From Haematococcus lacustris (Eukaryota > Chlorophyta > Chlorophyceae > Chlamydomonadales > Haematococcaceae): DNA of 64,000 nucleotides. Below are positions 37,011-55,500 of this stretch, piece by piece (positions within the stretch are counted from its first letter, which is position 1; each line of letters starts with the position of its first letter). The notes beneath the pieces are model-generated. The model saw only the letters and a list, made by a program, of their open reading frames with translations. It was not told where the DNA came from and ran no database searches. The translations under genes and the position numbers were made by a program. The stretch spans positions 527,311 to 591,310 of the forward strand of contig JASKMD010000023.1 of NCBI GenBank assembly GCA_030144725.1, read 5' to 3'.

Positions 37011-39011
37011 TTACTGTGCCACAGCAGGCTGCTGCTGCTGCTCCTGGGCCTTGGGGGGCTTGTCTCGCAGCCGCTTGTAGCCCAGGCCAGGGTACTCCTT
37101 GCCCTTGGCTGGCAGAGCTCCCTGCTCTGGCCAGTAGCACAGCTCCAGCGGCCGCCACCTGCTCTCCCCAATGCGCTGCATGTTCAGCGCTGCGTTGCTG
37201 TCCCTGTCCAGCCACCTGCCTGGCTGTGGTGCTGGCTTTGCCTTGGCAGCCTTGCCCTTGCCCTTGCCCTTGGTGGGCTCAGCTGCCGGCTTGCTGCGCT
37301 TGGCTGGAGGGGGAGTGCTGGGCCCTGGCTCTGAGGCTGCTGGCTGTGTGGCTGCCTGGCCGCTGCGTGGGGGCTGTGGGGGCTTGCGGCGGGCCACTAC
37401 CGGGCACCACATCAGGCCCCGCACTGGCTGGCCACGCTCCTGGCTCCAGGCTGGCCGCACCAGGCGCTGCTCCACCTGCCCTGCTGGGGGCTTCCAGCCT
37501 GCAGGCCTGGTGGCACTGAGTGTGTTCAGCTCCACCTCACAGGGCTGCTTGCCATTCACTGCTGAGCTGACCCGGCTGGTGCGGTGCTCATCGACAAGCA
37601 CCACCCTACCCCCATCCTGGTCTTTGCCCCTGGGCCTGCACACCACCTTGCGGCAGGCACGCAACACCGCGTCAGCACCCCACCCACCCCCAGTGCCAAT
37701 GGTAGCAGCGCCAAAGAAGACCACCAACTGCTTGGCACACCCATGTCGCTTCATGGACAACTCCGCCATGTCCTCCTATAACTGCAGCCATGCACACACA
37801 TGGTGGCTGACATGGTGACACCAGGTTAGGCATGGCACAATCAAGTACTCTTTCGTTTTGGGCCCAACCCACCACCTCTCAGTCCCTTACCCTCCCTCCC
37901 ACACCCCTACACACCCACCCACCCTCACCTTGTTGAAGAACTGCTCCAGCGCCCGGTCCTGGGCTCCGTACAGCCTCAGCCGCTGCCGTGCCCACTTGGG
38001 GTCCAGGTACACCTCCCACACCCCATCCCAGGTGGCCAGGGTGACGGTGATGTGCTTCAGGTTGGCCTCCAGGGAGGTGCCGGCTGAGCTTGCTGCTGTC
38101 AGGTGCTGGAGGTGGTGCTTGATCGGTGCTAGCCACCGCTCTGTGTCACGGCGGGCATTGTTCAGGCCGCTGGCATGCTTCACCTCGCCCTTGGTCAGCT
38201 TCCACCGGCGCAGCTGGTCTGCCATGAGCTGGCCTGTTGCTGGATCCCACACCCCAGAGGCTGCGCTGACTGCCTGGGTGACGCCGGGGTCGATGCCCAC
38301 CCCAATCTGTGTGTCTGGGTCAAACACAAACTCACGCATCTCAGCTATGCCCCTGCCTATGTGGGGGAGCCCCACTGCATGAGGCGCTGCTGCTGCTGCA
38401 CTTGGGCGGCTGCTGGTGCTGCTGCTGCTGGCAGCTGGAGATGGGGCTAAAGGAGGGGAAGGGGGCGCGTGTAGTGCACGCACACGCTGACACTATCAGT
38501 GTCCACCAACCTCTCAAAAGCAAACCCTTTGTTGCGAAGCTTGTTGGTGTTGAACCACCTGGCCCAGTGATGGCTGATGGCTGGCTCCGAGGTGAATGCT
38601 GCCCGGGTCAGGCCCAGCTGCCTGCACACCCCATGCAGCACCCTGCTGTCCACCTCCCGCAGCTCCCGCAGCTTGCGCCTTGTCTTCTTGCAGCCGCGCA
38701 GCACTGCGCCCTCGGGGACCTTGACGACCTGCAGCCAAGCGAGGTTGCCATTTTGACAGGCCAAGACACAAGGCGGGGTCAACACAAACAGTGCGGGGAC
38801 ACATAAGGCGGGGCCTTCACCTGACGTCGACGCGTGGTCCAGCCATCCCGACGATCCTGTCGTTGCTTGCCTTGGGCGGAACGAGACACTGCGATGGAAC
38901 CAACAGGAGCGACGGGTTATCTCACAGCGCGTAACTAACGCAGCCCACAGTCGGCTGGGGACACGAACCTTTATGTTTCTTGGCGCTACCCTTCCGCTTC
39001 TTCTTAGCCAT
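37011..39011 (-). CDS. Fanzor (eukaryotic TnpB-like RNA-guided endonuclease), candidate intact copy
   Basis: Five exons on the minus strand assemble into one frame: 38,969-39,011; 38,821-38,888; 38,511-38,728; 37,929-38,427; 37,011-37,775. The sum is 1,593 nt, i.e. 530 aa plus stop, with GT/AG at every junction. The N-terminus MAKKKRKGSAKKHK is an NLS-like basic stretch. RuvC-I is IGVGIDPGVTQAV (exon 4). RuvC-II region is LVVFFGAATIGT and then VVLVDEHRTS, where Fanzors carry a relocated catalytic Glu. RuvC-III is WLDRDSNAALNMQRI near the C-terminus. The usual CxxC pairs of the zinc ribbon are not present (RTSRVSSAVNG; LMWCPVV), so activity is uncertain. A Lys/Pro/Ala linker precedes RuvC-III. 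Exon 5 needs the acceptor tatag|GAG because a ctgcag acceptor six bases earlier gives an immediate stop; copy 3 has CTGGAG there instead. The acceptor of exon 4 is the least certain. Confidence 0.82.
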
Positions 39012-39370
39012 CACGCGATGCGCAGTGCGACGGGCGGTGGCCTTTTCAAGCAATTTGGGTTTCCCGTGAAAAATACACGGTTGTGTGAAAATATCACAGC
39101 CACACCACACCCGTGCAGTCAACATGTTGAAACACACATCCAGAACATGTGCCAACATGTTGAGCAGCCTATGATCACTTACAAACCCAAACCAGGTGTA
39201 AAGATGCCGAATAATGTTACAGTCACTTGGGCCTAGTTTGCAAGCTTAGCTATGGTGCTTTTGGTTTCGTCAGGTGGTTGGTATGATACCCAATGGTATC
39301 AACTGGACAGTGACAGCCCCCCTGGGTACGTGTCAAGCGGCAGGCTGGCAGCGGCGGGCTGGCAGGTGGT

Positions 39371-39703
39371 TGGCCCTAAGCAGCAGTGGGTCCTGCGGGG
39401 TGTGCCAGTCACTTAAACACACCACGGCTAGGCAAGGGGTGCAAGCCAGTGTGCAGGCAGGCTCAGCAGCTGGTGCTGAGGCCCTCAAATGCAGCATGTG
39501 TCAGGTCACACTGCTGGTCTTGCCAGTGTAGGTGAAGGTGCAGCTGGAGGTTGCCCAACATCCCCAGCCCCTCCCTTGCAGCCCCTTCCTTGGGCTCTCC
39601 CCAGAGACAGCTGGATGGAATACTGGCAGGGTTATGATGCTGCGCCAAGTGCTGACGGCGGCAGGCTGGGGCCCCGCTGTGCTCCCCTTGGCTCTGCTGT
39701 TGA
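39371..39703 (+). repeat. Block A, 333-bp dispersed repeat upstream of the Fanzor gene
   Basis: Aligns with the reverse complement of 55,042-55,378 (block B) from GGCCCTA(A/G)GCAGCAGTGGG to CCTTGGCTCTGCTGT. Flanking sequences are TTGAAACACACATCCAG at about 39,128 and TTGAAACACACATCTAG at about 39,700, each continuing AACATGTG. The block may therefore be a separate insertion with its own duplicated target. Confidence 0.75.
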
Positions 39704-39761
39704 AACACACATCTAGAACATGTGTCTAGAGCCATGTCTCTAGAGCCGTGCATCAGCCCCA

Positions 39762-40560
39762 CACCGCCGCAATGAGAAGCAACAGCAGCACATGGTTGCA
39801 CATGTACTTATACAGTTAAAGAAACTCTAGTAAGCAGCAGTGCCCCTAGCGTGGCTTATCAGCGAGTAAGAAAATTCCGTCATGCATGCCATGTCACTAA
39901 CATGTGTCATGAAGATTACAGAGACAATCACTGTCGTTGCTGCGTGCATAGCACATGGTGGCTACCACTCAGAGCCTAGAACCTGTATGCACCTTGAGCG
40001 ATAGTGTGGACGTGCATGCAAGGCATTGCAAGCAAATGCACATAAACAGTTGGTTTGCATTACCTGATTCATTGCATAGCACAGCATGCGTGTTTGCTCC
40101 CATCTCACTGCTCAGGGCCACTTACCCACTCAGGCACCCATGAGTGGAAGACATGACCCACAACCAGTGCCATCCTTAAAGGGCATAACCCAATCATCAC
40201 AGCCATCGAAGCGCATAGCTCATGGCCTGCCATTGCAGGCTGACTTTGCTTCTCGACCAACAGCATTGTTCATCTGTTTATGCAAACTCTGTGCACAGCC
40301 TGTCCCAGCCCACGTGTGTTGAAGGCATCCACCCAGGCAGTGCTGTTGGTGTGTGCCTCACTCCCACCCCAAGCAAAGCCCACGCATACTACGAACCATG
40401 CTGCTGCTGCTGCTGCTGCTGTTGTTCTTCCCTTACTTGACTACCCTGCCAGACTGTTAGGACCCTCGCAAAACATGCTGACCCTGACCTGGCCCTGACC
40501 CTGGCCCTAACCTCGACCCTGACCTTGACCCTGGCCCTGCCCCTGCCCCTGCCCTGCCCC
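39762..40560. other. Intergenic, nothing recognised
   Basis: About 800 bases between the Fanzor segment and the USP-like gene, without coding signal. A (CTG) run and TGACCCTGGCCC repeats lie at 40,398-40,560. Confidence 0.4.
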
Positions 40561-40614
40561 TGCCCATGACTCTGGAAGCTCATGGGGGCTTTGGCCAGAT
40601 GCCTGACCTGGGAG

Positions 40615-43600
40615 GTGAGGGAGAAGCACAGGCAAACTGCCACCTGCAGCAACTGCTGCACCACCTGCATGTAGTCGGTCAGCACTATGCTTGGGCATGT
40701 GGGGCCTCCACCCCCTTCCGTACCCAACTCGCTTGACCTGCCGCTACGCCCCAGCAAAGGGGCAACGCACCCCACTCCACCCCCTACCCCTCGAGTGCCT
40801 TAGGACAGCCCCAGCCTCACTAGCCCCCTGCCCTTTCCCTTTGCCCTTCTCCCAGCCGCCCCTGCCATTTCTTTCTTTCTTCAACTGTCACCCAGCCCCA
40901 GCTGCCCTAGGCCCCCCTTGTAGAATAGCACTCCTGCCCGGCTGCTGCGCATGAGTTGCAGCAGGTGTCGGGAGATGCGGCCAGCAGGTGGGAGCTGCAG
41001 AGCCAGCAGCCCCACGCCCTCCTCCAGGATCACCTTGTGCAGCCCAACATCCATGGCGCCGAACACATGCACCCGACGGCTTACTGGCACATGCGCAGCT
41101 GCAGGGGCATGCAAAGACATGGCACACGTCACTAGCACGAACAATAGCAGTGGTGGCACGGCGCCATTGGCAAACGAAAGCAAAAAAAACACTGCTGGCA
41201 AACCCACCATCCGCCTTGGTGAAACCCTCACCTGTAGCCGTGGCTTCAATGCGGCTCAGCACGGTGTTGTAGTTCTTGCGCTGTTGGGCCGAGGCGAAAC
41301 ACTCCCGCTCCGGTACCACTTGCGCCAGCAGCAGCTGGTCACCGCGCGTCAAGTCCAGGCATTTAGTGCACACCCATTTTAGCATGGGCCGGCTATAGCG
41401 CTCTGCCAGCGCCATTACCTTCAGCCCCGGCTCACTGCACGCGGCAGCCACCAATGCCTCCGCGCTGCTGACCGTGCTGCTCAGTTTCGCTGCGGTGGAG
41501 GCAGCGGGCATCTTCAGGACGAATGGCGCTGGTACCTTCGTTGCCGCCACCGCGGCCTCCCCTGCGGATTGTGGGGTCGCGCCCGGGTCGCCAAACTTCC
41601 GCGTGTTGCTCGTGACGACCAGGACGGGCGTGCGCAGGCGCTTGATGGCGGCTAGGGTGGTGGAAGAGAGAATGGTGTGACCGCCCCCCGCCATTGTGTG
41701 AAAGTGTGGAGAGGTGACCTTGGCGCTGGACATCACCACCAGGCCGCAGCCGCTGCGCACCGTGTACCTGGGAGGGTGGCGGAGGGGGTGGGTGGCAAAG
41801 ACGTGGGTGAGAAGGCGTGGTTGTAAGGAGTGCATGATGGGCATACCAGGGTGAAGGAGGGGAGGGTGAAGGAGGGGAGGGTGAAGGAGGGGAGGGTGAA
41901 TGAGGGGAAGGTGAAGGAGAGGAGGGTGAAGGAAGGGGATGTGGGAGTGGGGGCACACGCTGGGGACGGGGAGGGAACCTGAGGGTGGGGAGAGCGGAGG
42001 TAGGAGAGGAGGAGAGGGCAAGAGGGGGGAAGGGGGAGAGTGGACGGGAAGGTGGGAGGGGGACTGGGAGGAACAGGATAAGGAGAGGGGGGAGCCTACG
42101 CACTGGACACTGCTGTGCCTGTGCCTGAGCTGGGGCCTAACCACGGGGCAGGTTGTGACCCTGTGCGTGGACAGACGATTGTGGCAGGGGCGTGATGTAC
42201 CTTGCCCTCCATTCCTAGTCCAAGGCTGCTAGCTCTCCCTCATTGGAAGTGTTGCCCCCTCTGGCCTGCTCACCATTCCAGCACGTCCAGGAAGCTCCAG
42301 GGCTGCCGCACCAGCACCTCCAGCTTGCAGCTCACCAAGCTCTTCAGTGCAGCCAGGTCTGCAGCCAGCAGGACAGCAGGGCGGGGTGCAGTGGGGAGGC
42401 GCACCTAGTGCCTGCTGCTGCTGCTGCTGCAGCTGGTCCCTGCTTGACAACGCCCCACCCACAACCTCCGCTGCTCCTGACCCTGTTGGGGCTGCTGCTC
42501 CTATGTGCCTGCTGTCACTACTGGTGCTGCTGCCGCTGCTGCTTCTCGCACTGCAGGTGCTGAGAGCAGCTTGCAGCTTTCACAATTACACTGCACAGGC
42601 TGCATGTCATGAGGCGCCTGAACCCCTGGACATCACCATGCCATCAGCCCCCCGCCCTCCCTGCCCAGACCACACACAGTAGTGTTGGAGGAGCGCCTCG
42701 CCCTCCTCCACATGGGCAGCAGTGGCCACCACAGTGACCAGGTGCAGCACGTCTCGGCCCGGCCTGGCCACCTGCAGGCTCCCACAGGGTTAGTGGGGGC
42801 CAAGCTTGGAGGGGGGGCCCACTCACGCTGCCTCACTGTGCTCTATGCTCCATGTGTAGGCCTCTACATTCTATGCTTAATGTCTAGGCCTCCATGCTCT
42901 GCGTTTGAACCTCCCTGCTCCTTGACTAGGCCTCCATGCTTTGCGTCTAGGCCTCTACGTCTGTGTATGACTGGCCTCTACGCCTTTGCCTCTACAGGCC
43001 CATGTCTTTGCTCTACGCATGTATAGGCCTCTATGCTCGATGCTCTACATCTAGGCCGCTATGCTCCCCAGGCGGACAGCAGCAGCAGCATGTGCTCAGC
43101 GCTGGGCTTGCACCTCAGCCACAACAAGGTGATGGGGCCATGAGACAAGGGCGGTGGGCAGAGATGAGGAGGGTAGGAGGCTCAACGGAGTAGCTCAACG
43201 CGTAAGGCCTCTATGTTTTGGCCGCTCAACGTTTTGGCTGCTATGCTGTATGTCTGGCTGTATGTCTCGCCTGTATTTGTATGCTCAATGTATGTACGTC
43301 TAGGCCTCTACAGCGCCATAGACATACAGCCATAGACAAGTATAACATCTATAGAAGTATATAAAAAATAAAAAAATCTGGACTTCTAGCCTAGCCTCAG
43401 TGCTCAATGTCCCAGTGTATGCTCAATGTACGTCTAGGCCTCTACGGGGACTTAGGTGGACAGCAGCAGCATCATGTGCTCAGCGGTGGGCCTGCACTCA
43501 ACCACAACAAGGCCTAAGGCCTCTATGTCCTGGCTTTGCGTTTGGGCGGCTATGCTCTATGCCTGGCCTCTACTGCTATGCTCAATGAATGTACGTCTAG

Positions 43601-43881
43601 GCTAGAGTTCTAGTGTAGTTGTAGAGCCCGGCCACTACGGGGCCATAGCTGGTGTGCTGGCCCTTCCTTCCCTCCTAGAAGTAGAACATCTGTTCACCTA
43701 GCCGGGCCTGGCCCTGCCAACAGCTCACGCCGACAACAACCTGGTCACCCCACCCACCCGCACAGCCATGGCGACGGCCATGTCCGCTAAGCTGCCCTTG
43801 CTCTGCACCAGCACCACAATGGCCAGGCCCTGGGGGGAGAGGGAGGAATGCGCGGCCTCGGGCTCAACAACACGGACCTGC
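40615..43881 (-). CDS. Tandem universal-stress-protein-like domains (3' part of a large gene)
   Basis: Exons read down the minus strand: 43,767-43,881 (VRVVEPEAAHSSLSPQGLAI..VQSKGSLADMAVAMAVR), about 42,670-42,780 (VARPGRDVLHLVTVVATAAHVEEGEALLQHY), about 42,274-42,363 (LAALKSLVSCKLEVLVRQPW..DVLEW), then 41,770 down to about 41,230 (YTVRSGCGLVVMSSAK; HTILSSTTLAAIKRLRTPVL; then a new start YSRPMLKWVCTKCLDLTRGD). Next comes 41,100-40,900 (VHVFGAMDVGLHKVILEEGV), and perhaps a short exon at 40,615-40,695 (IVLTDYMQVVQQLLQVAV). The order S..AV..A..pGD.LHLV.VV, then LVVMSS...PVLVV is the USP fold, roughly twice. The ATP-loop glycines are only weakly kept (MAGGGHTIL). The TG|G junction before YTVRSG is in phase. 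Probably continuous with the exons at 45.5-54.8 kb. Confidence 0.6.
41850..41937. repeat. 15-bp intronic minisatellite (GAAGGAGGGGAGGGT)n
   Basis: Five to six units between exons of the USP-like gene. Confidence 0.8.
42840..43620. repeat. AGGCCTCTATGCTC-type degenerate repeat in an intron of the USP-like gene
   Basis: Dozens of loosely spaced AGGCCTCTA(C/T)G, ATGCTCAATGTACGTCTAGG and related words over about 780 bases, with a duplicated GGACAGCAGCAGCA...TGTGCTCAGC segment at 43,074-43,130 and 43,457-43,510. It lies between two in-phase exons. Confidence 0.7.
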
Positions 43882-44037
43882 AGAACCATCGCCAAATACA
43901 ACACCAGTGCTGGAAACACAACACAACAGTGGAGTGAGGGACAATGGGGCTGATGAGGGGAGCCTTTGCCCTTTGGGAGTGCCCTTTGGGAGTGCCTTTG
44001 CCCTTTGGGAGTGCGAGAGTGAGTGACATCGCCTCCT

Positions 44038-44050
44038 GGGTATAAGTAGG
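44038..44050 (+). promoter_or_regulatory. TATA-like box of Fanzor copy 2
   Basis: GGGTATAAGTAGG lies about 45 bases before the ATG at 44,089. Position and sequence fit a core promoter; no equivalent was seen before the candidate intact copy. Confidence 0.35.
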
Positions 44051-44088
44051 GACCAGCAGGTGTTAGTAGATATGAGCCTAGTGGCGCA

Positions 44089-44866
44089 ATGCCTCCGAGG
44101 AAGCGGCCCAGTGCCGCGGAGCAAGAGCCGCTCCCGATTGAAAGGTTCGTCGTAGTCGCAGTGTGGTCCGCTGCAACTGTGCAGTCCAGTGAGCTCCGCG
44201 CTGCTCACATCGCTGCTGTTCATGCCAGCATAGGTCCTACCACCCTTCCAGGTAAACAACGCGAGGAGCGAAGGGCTGAATGGAAAACCCAGCGCCGACA
44301 GGTGCGCACCCCCGCCTTGTATGCCCCTGCACTGTTTGTGTCCCCGCACTATTGGTGTCCCCGCATTGCCGGCCTGTCAAAATATTGATCGTAATTGGCT
44401 GCAGGTGATCAAGGTCCCGGGTGGCGCCGTGCTGCGCGAGTGCAAGAAGACGAAGCGCAAGCCCCCCCAGGCCCCACGCAGCAGCCAGGCAGCCACACAG
44501 CCTGCAGCCTCTGAGCCAGGACCCAGCACTCCCCTGCCAGCCAAGCGCAGCAAGCGCACCAAGGCCGAGCCAAAAGCAGCTGAGCCCACCCAGCCCACCA
44601 AGGGCACAGGCAAGGGCAAGGGCAAGGCTGCCAAGGCAAAGCCAGCACCACAGCCAGGCAGGTGGCTGGACAGGGACTGCAACGCAGCGCTGAACATGCA
44701 GCGCATTGGGGAGAGCAGGTGGCGGCCGCTGGAGCTGTGCTACTGGCCAGACCAGGGAGCTCTGCCAGCCAAGGGCAAGGAGTACCCTGGCCTGGGCTAC
44801 AAGCGAGTGCGAGACAAGCCACCCAAGGCCCAGCAGCAGCAGCAGCAGCCTGCTGTGGCACAGTAA
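44089..44866 (+). pseudogene. Fanzor copy 2, catalytic core deleted
   Basis: Keeps the 5' exons (basic MPPRKRP start; KQREERRAEWKTQRRQ, which matches KQRQDRRDGWTTRRRQ of the candidate intact copy) and an intron with shared words (CACTGTTTGTGT, GCCTGTCAAAAT, TTGGCTGCAG). Exon 3 opens VIKVPGGAVLRECKKTKRK and then jumps straight to PPQAPRSSQAATQ of exon 5. Everything from exon 3 through RuvC-I and II is missing, while RuvC-III (WLDRDCNAALNMQRI) and the C-terminus remain in frame to the TAA at 44,864. The junction lies in CGCAAGC, present at both parental breakpoints. It cannot be an active nuclease, but a short basic protein could still be made. Confidence 0.8.
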
Positions 44867-45130
44867 TGTGTGCCCCCCCCCCCCCACTTGAAGCTGTCAC
44901 CAGCTTACGCTTAGTGCATGTTTTGTCATGCCAAATCTATGCATCGCCCTGTCACAGGGGTCAGGCAATGCTGTAGGTGGTAGGCGACCGTGACCATGTG
45001 TATGCCATGTATAGGCCATGTGCATGCCATGCGATGGGAACTCCACACAGACAAAAACACTGTTTTGTAGTGGTTCACAATTAGTGTGTTCGACTGCAAT
45101 GAAGGCTCAAGGTTGAGGGCCAAAGTGCTG
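44867..45130 (+). ncRNA. Conserved 3' block of Fanzor copy 2 (candidate omega-RNA)
   Basis: Nearly identical to 56,168-56,431 and more distantly like 36,850-37,010. Identity with copy 3 continues to GGTTGAGGGCCAAAGTGCTG (45,111-45,130) and stops. That is where the guide portion would begin in an OMEGA RNA. Confidence 0.45.
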
Positions 45131-45483
45131 GAAACACAACAATCAGCATCATCTGTAACCCACCACCACCACCACCACCACCACCTCCATCACCAACCAC
45201 CAACACCACCCACCACCATCACCCACCACCAACACCTCCCACCCTCAGCAAGCAGTGCCAGCTGCTGCACCACAACACCATAGCCGTTTGTGCTTCATGC
45301 ACCATTCACCTAACCCTGCCGATACCCCCTCCTCCTCACTGGATCTGCACCGGCCCTTAACCAACCCCCACCCCGCTCCCCATCGTCCAACCCTCTCCAC
45401 ACCTTTTCCACCCCCGGTCTCCACCCTCCCCACCCACCAACCGGTCAACCACCCTGCTCTCCTCCCCCCCTCGCCCCTCCCCC

Positions 45484-54792
<9,309 letters not shown>

Positions 54793-55041
54793 GCAACGAG
54801 ACGCAAGGGAGACTTGTGGAGTGCGATGCTGATGATGGTGCACTGACACCTACACCTGCACCTACATCTGATGAACATGCTTGGCCTTCCACACCTACCA
54901 CAGCGTACCATAACCACACTTGGCTCACTGAGACCATGACATGCTTATTGAGGCAACAGCACTCAATCAGCCTGCCCAGCCTAACCTGTCCCATGCTGAG
55001 ACTCCGTGCCATCATGACTGCCAGTCATCAGCCAGCCAGCA
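54793..55041. other. Upstream of the long minus-strand gene
   Basis: May contain the start of that gene, which was not located. No other signal is seen. Confidence 0.3.
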
Positions 55042-55378
55042 GCACAGCAGAGCCAAGGGACACACAGCAGGGCCTCAGCCTGCTGCCAGCAGCACTGGGC
55101 ACAGCATCATAACCCTGCTAGTATTCCATCCAGCTGTCTCTGGGGAGAGACCAAGGAAGGGGCTGCAAGGGAGGGGCTGGGGATGCTAGGCAACCTCCAG
55201 CTGCACCTTCACCTACACTGGCAAGACCAGCAGTGTGACCTGACACCTGACAGGCTCCATTTGAGGGCCTGAGCACCAGCAGCTGAGCCTGCCTGCACAC
55301 TGGCTTGCACCCCTTGCCTAGCCGTGGTGTGTTTATATGACTGGCAGACCCCGCAGGACCCACTGCTGCCTAGGGCCT
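55042..55378 (-). repeat. Block B, copy of the 333-bp repeat, upstream of Fanzor copy 3
   Basis: Reverse complement of 39,371-39,703 with scattered substitutions. Its position and orientation relative to the adjacent Fanzor copy are the same as for block A. Confidence 0.75.
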
Positions 55379-55500
55379 AGGGTCAGTCGTCATGCTCGAC
55401 TGGGTCCGCTAAAGGGTGGGAGCGGGACCTTTTGAAATAGCCTTTGCCCTTTGGGAGTGCCACCATGTCAGCCACCATGTGTGTGCCTTGTGTGCATGGC

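Larger units (their letters stand above)
36737..39761 (-). mobile_element. Fanzor-bearing segment bracketed by a 19-bp direct repeat
   Basis: GAGCCGTGCATCAGCCCCA occurs at 36,737-36,755 and 39,743-39,761, same orientation, with unrelated bases beyond. Between them lie the Fanzor gene, its conserved 3' block (36,850-37,010) and a 333-bp upstream block (39,371-39,703) that recurs at the same relative place and orientation beside Fanzor copy 3. No transposase or terminal inverted repeat was found, so the mobility route is unknown. The 19-bp repeat could be a target-site duplication. Confidence 0.55.
43906..45142 (+). mobile_element. Fanzor element copy 2, internally deleted, with 19-bp flanking direct repeat
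   Basis: AGTGCTGGAAACACAACAA is found at 43,906-43,924 and 45,124-45,142. Between them lie a CCCTTTGGGAGTGCC repeat (43,962-44,013), a TATA-like GGGTATAAGTAGG (about 44,038), a deleted Fanzor frame and the conserved 3' block. The repeat sits inside an intron (acceptor ggttctgcag|GTCCGT at 43,882) of the minus-strand USP-type gene, so the copy is in opposite orientation to its host. Confidence 0.7.

Noticed and set aside
44086..44388. Copy 2 5' frame as an independent 99-aa gene
   Set aside because: Its pieces align with exons 1-2 and the following intron of the complete Fanzor, including donor gttcgt and the KQR..RRQ segment.
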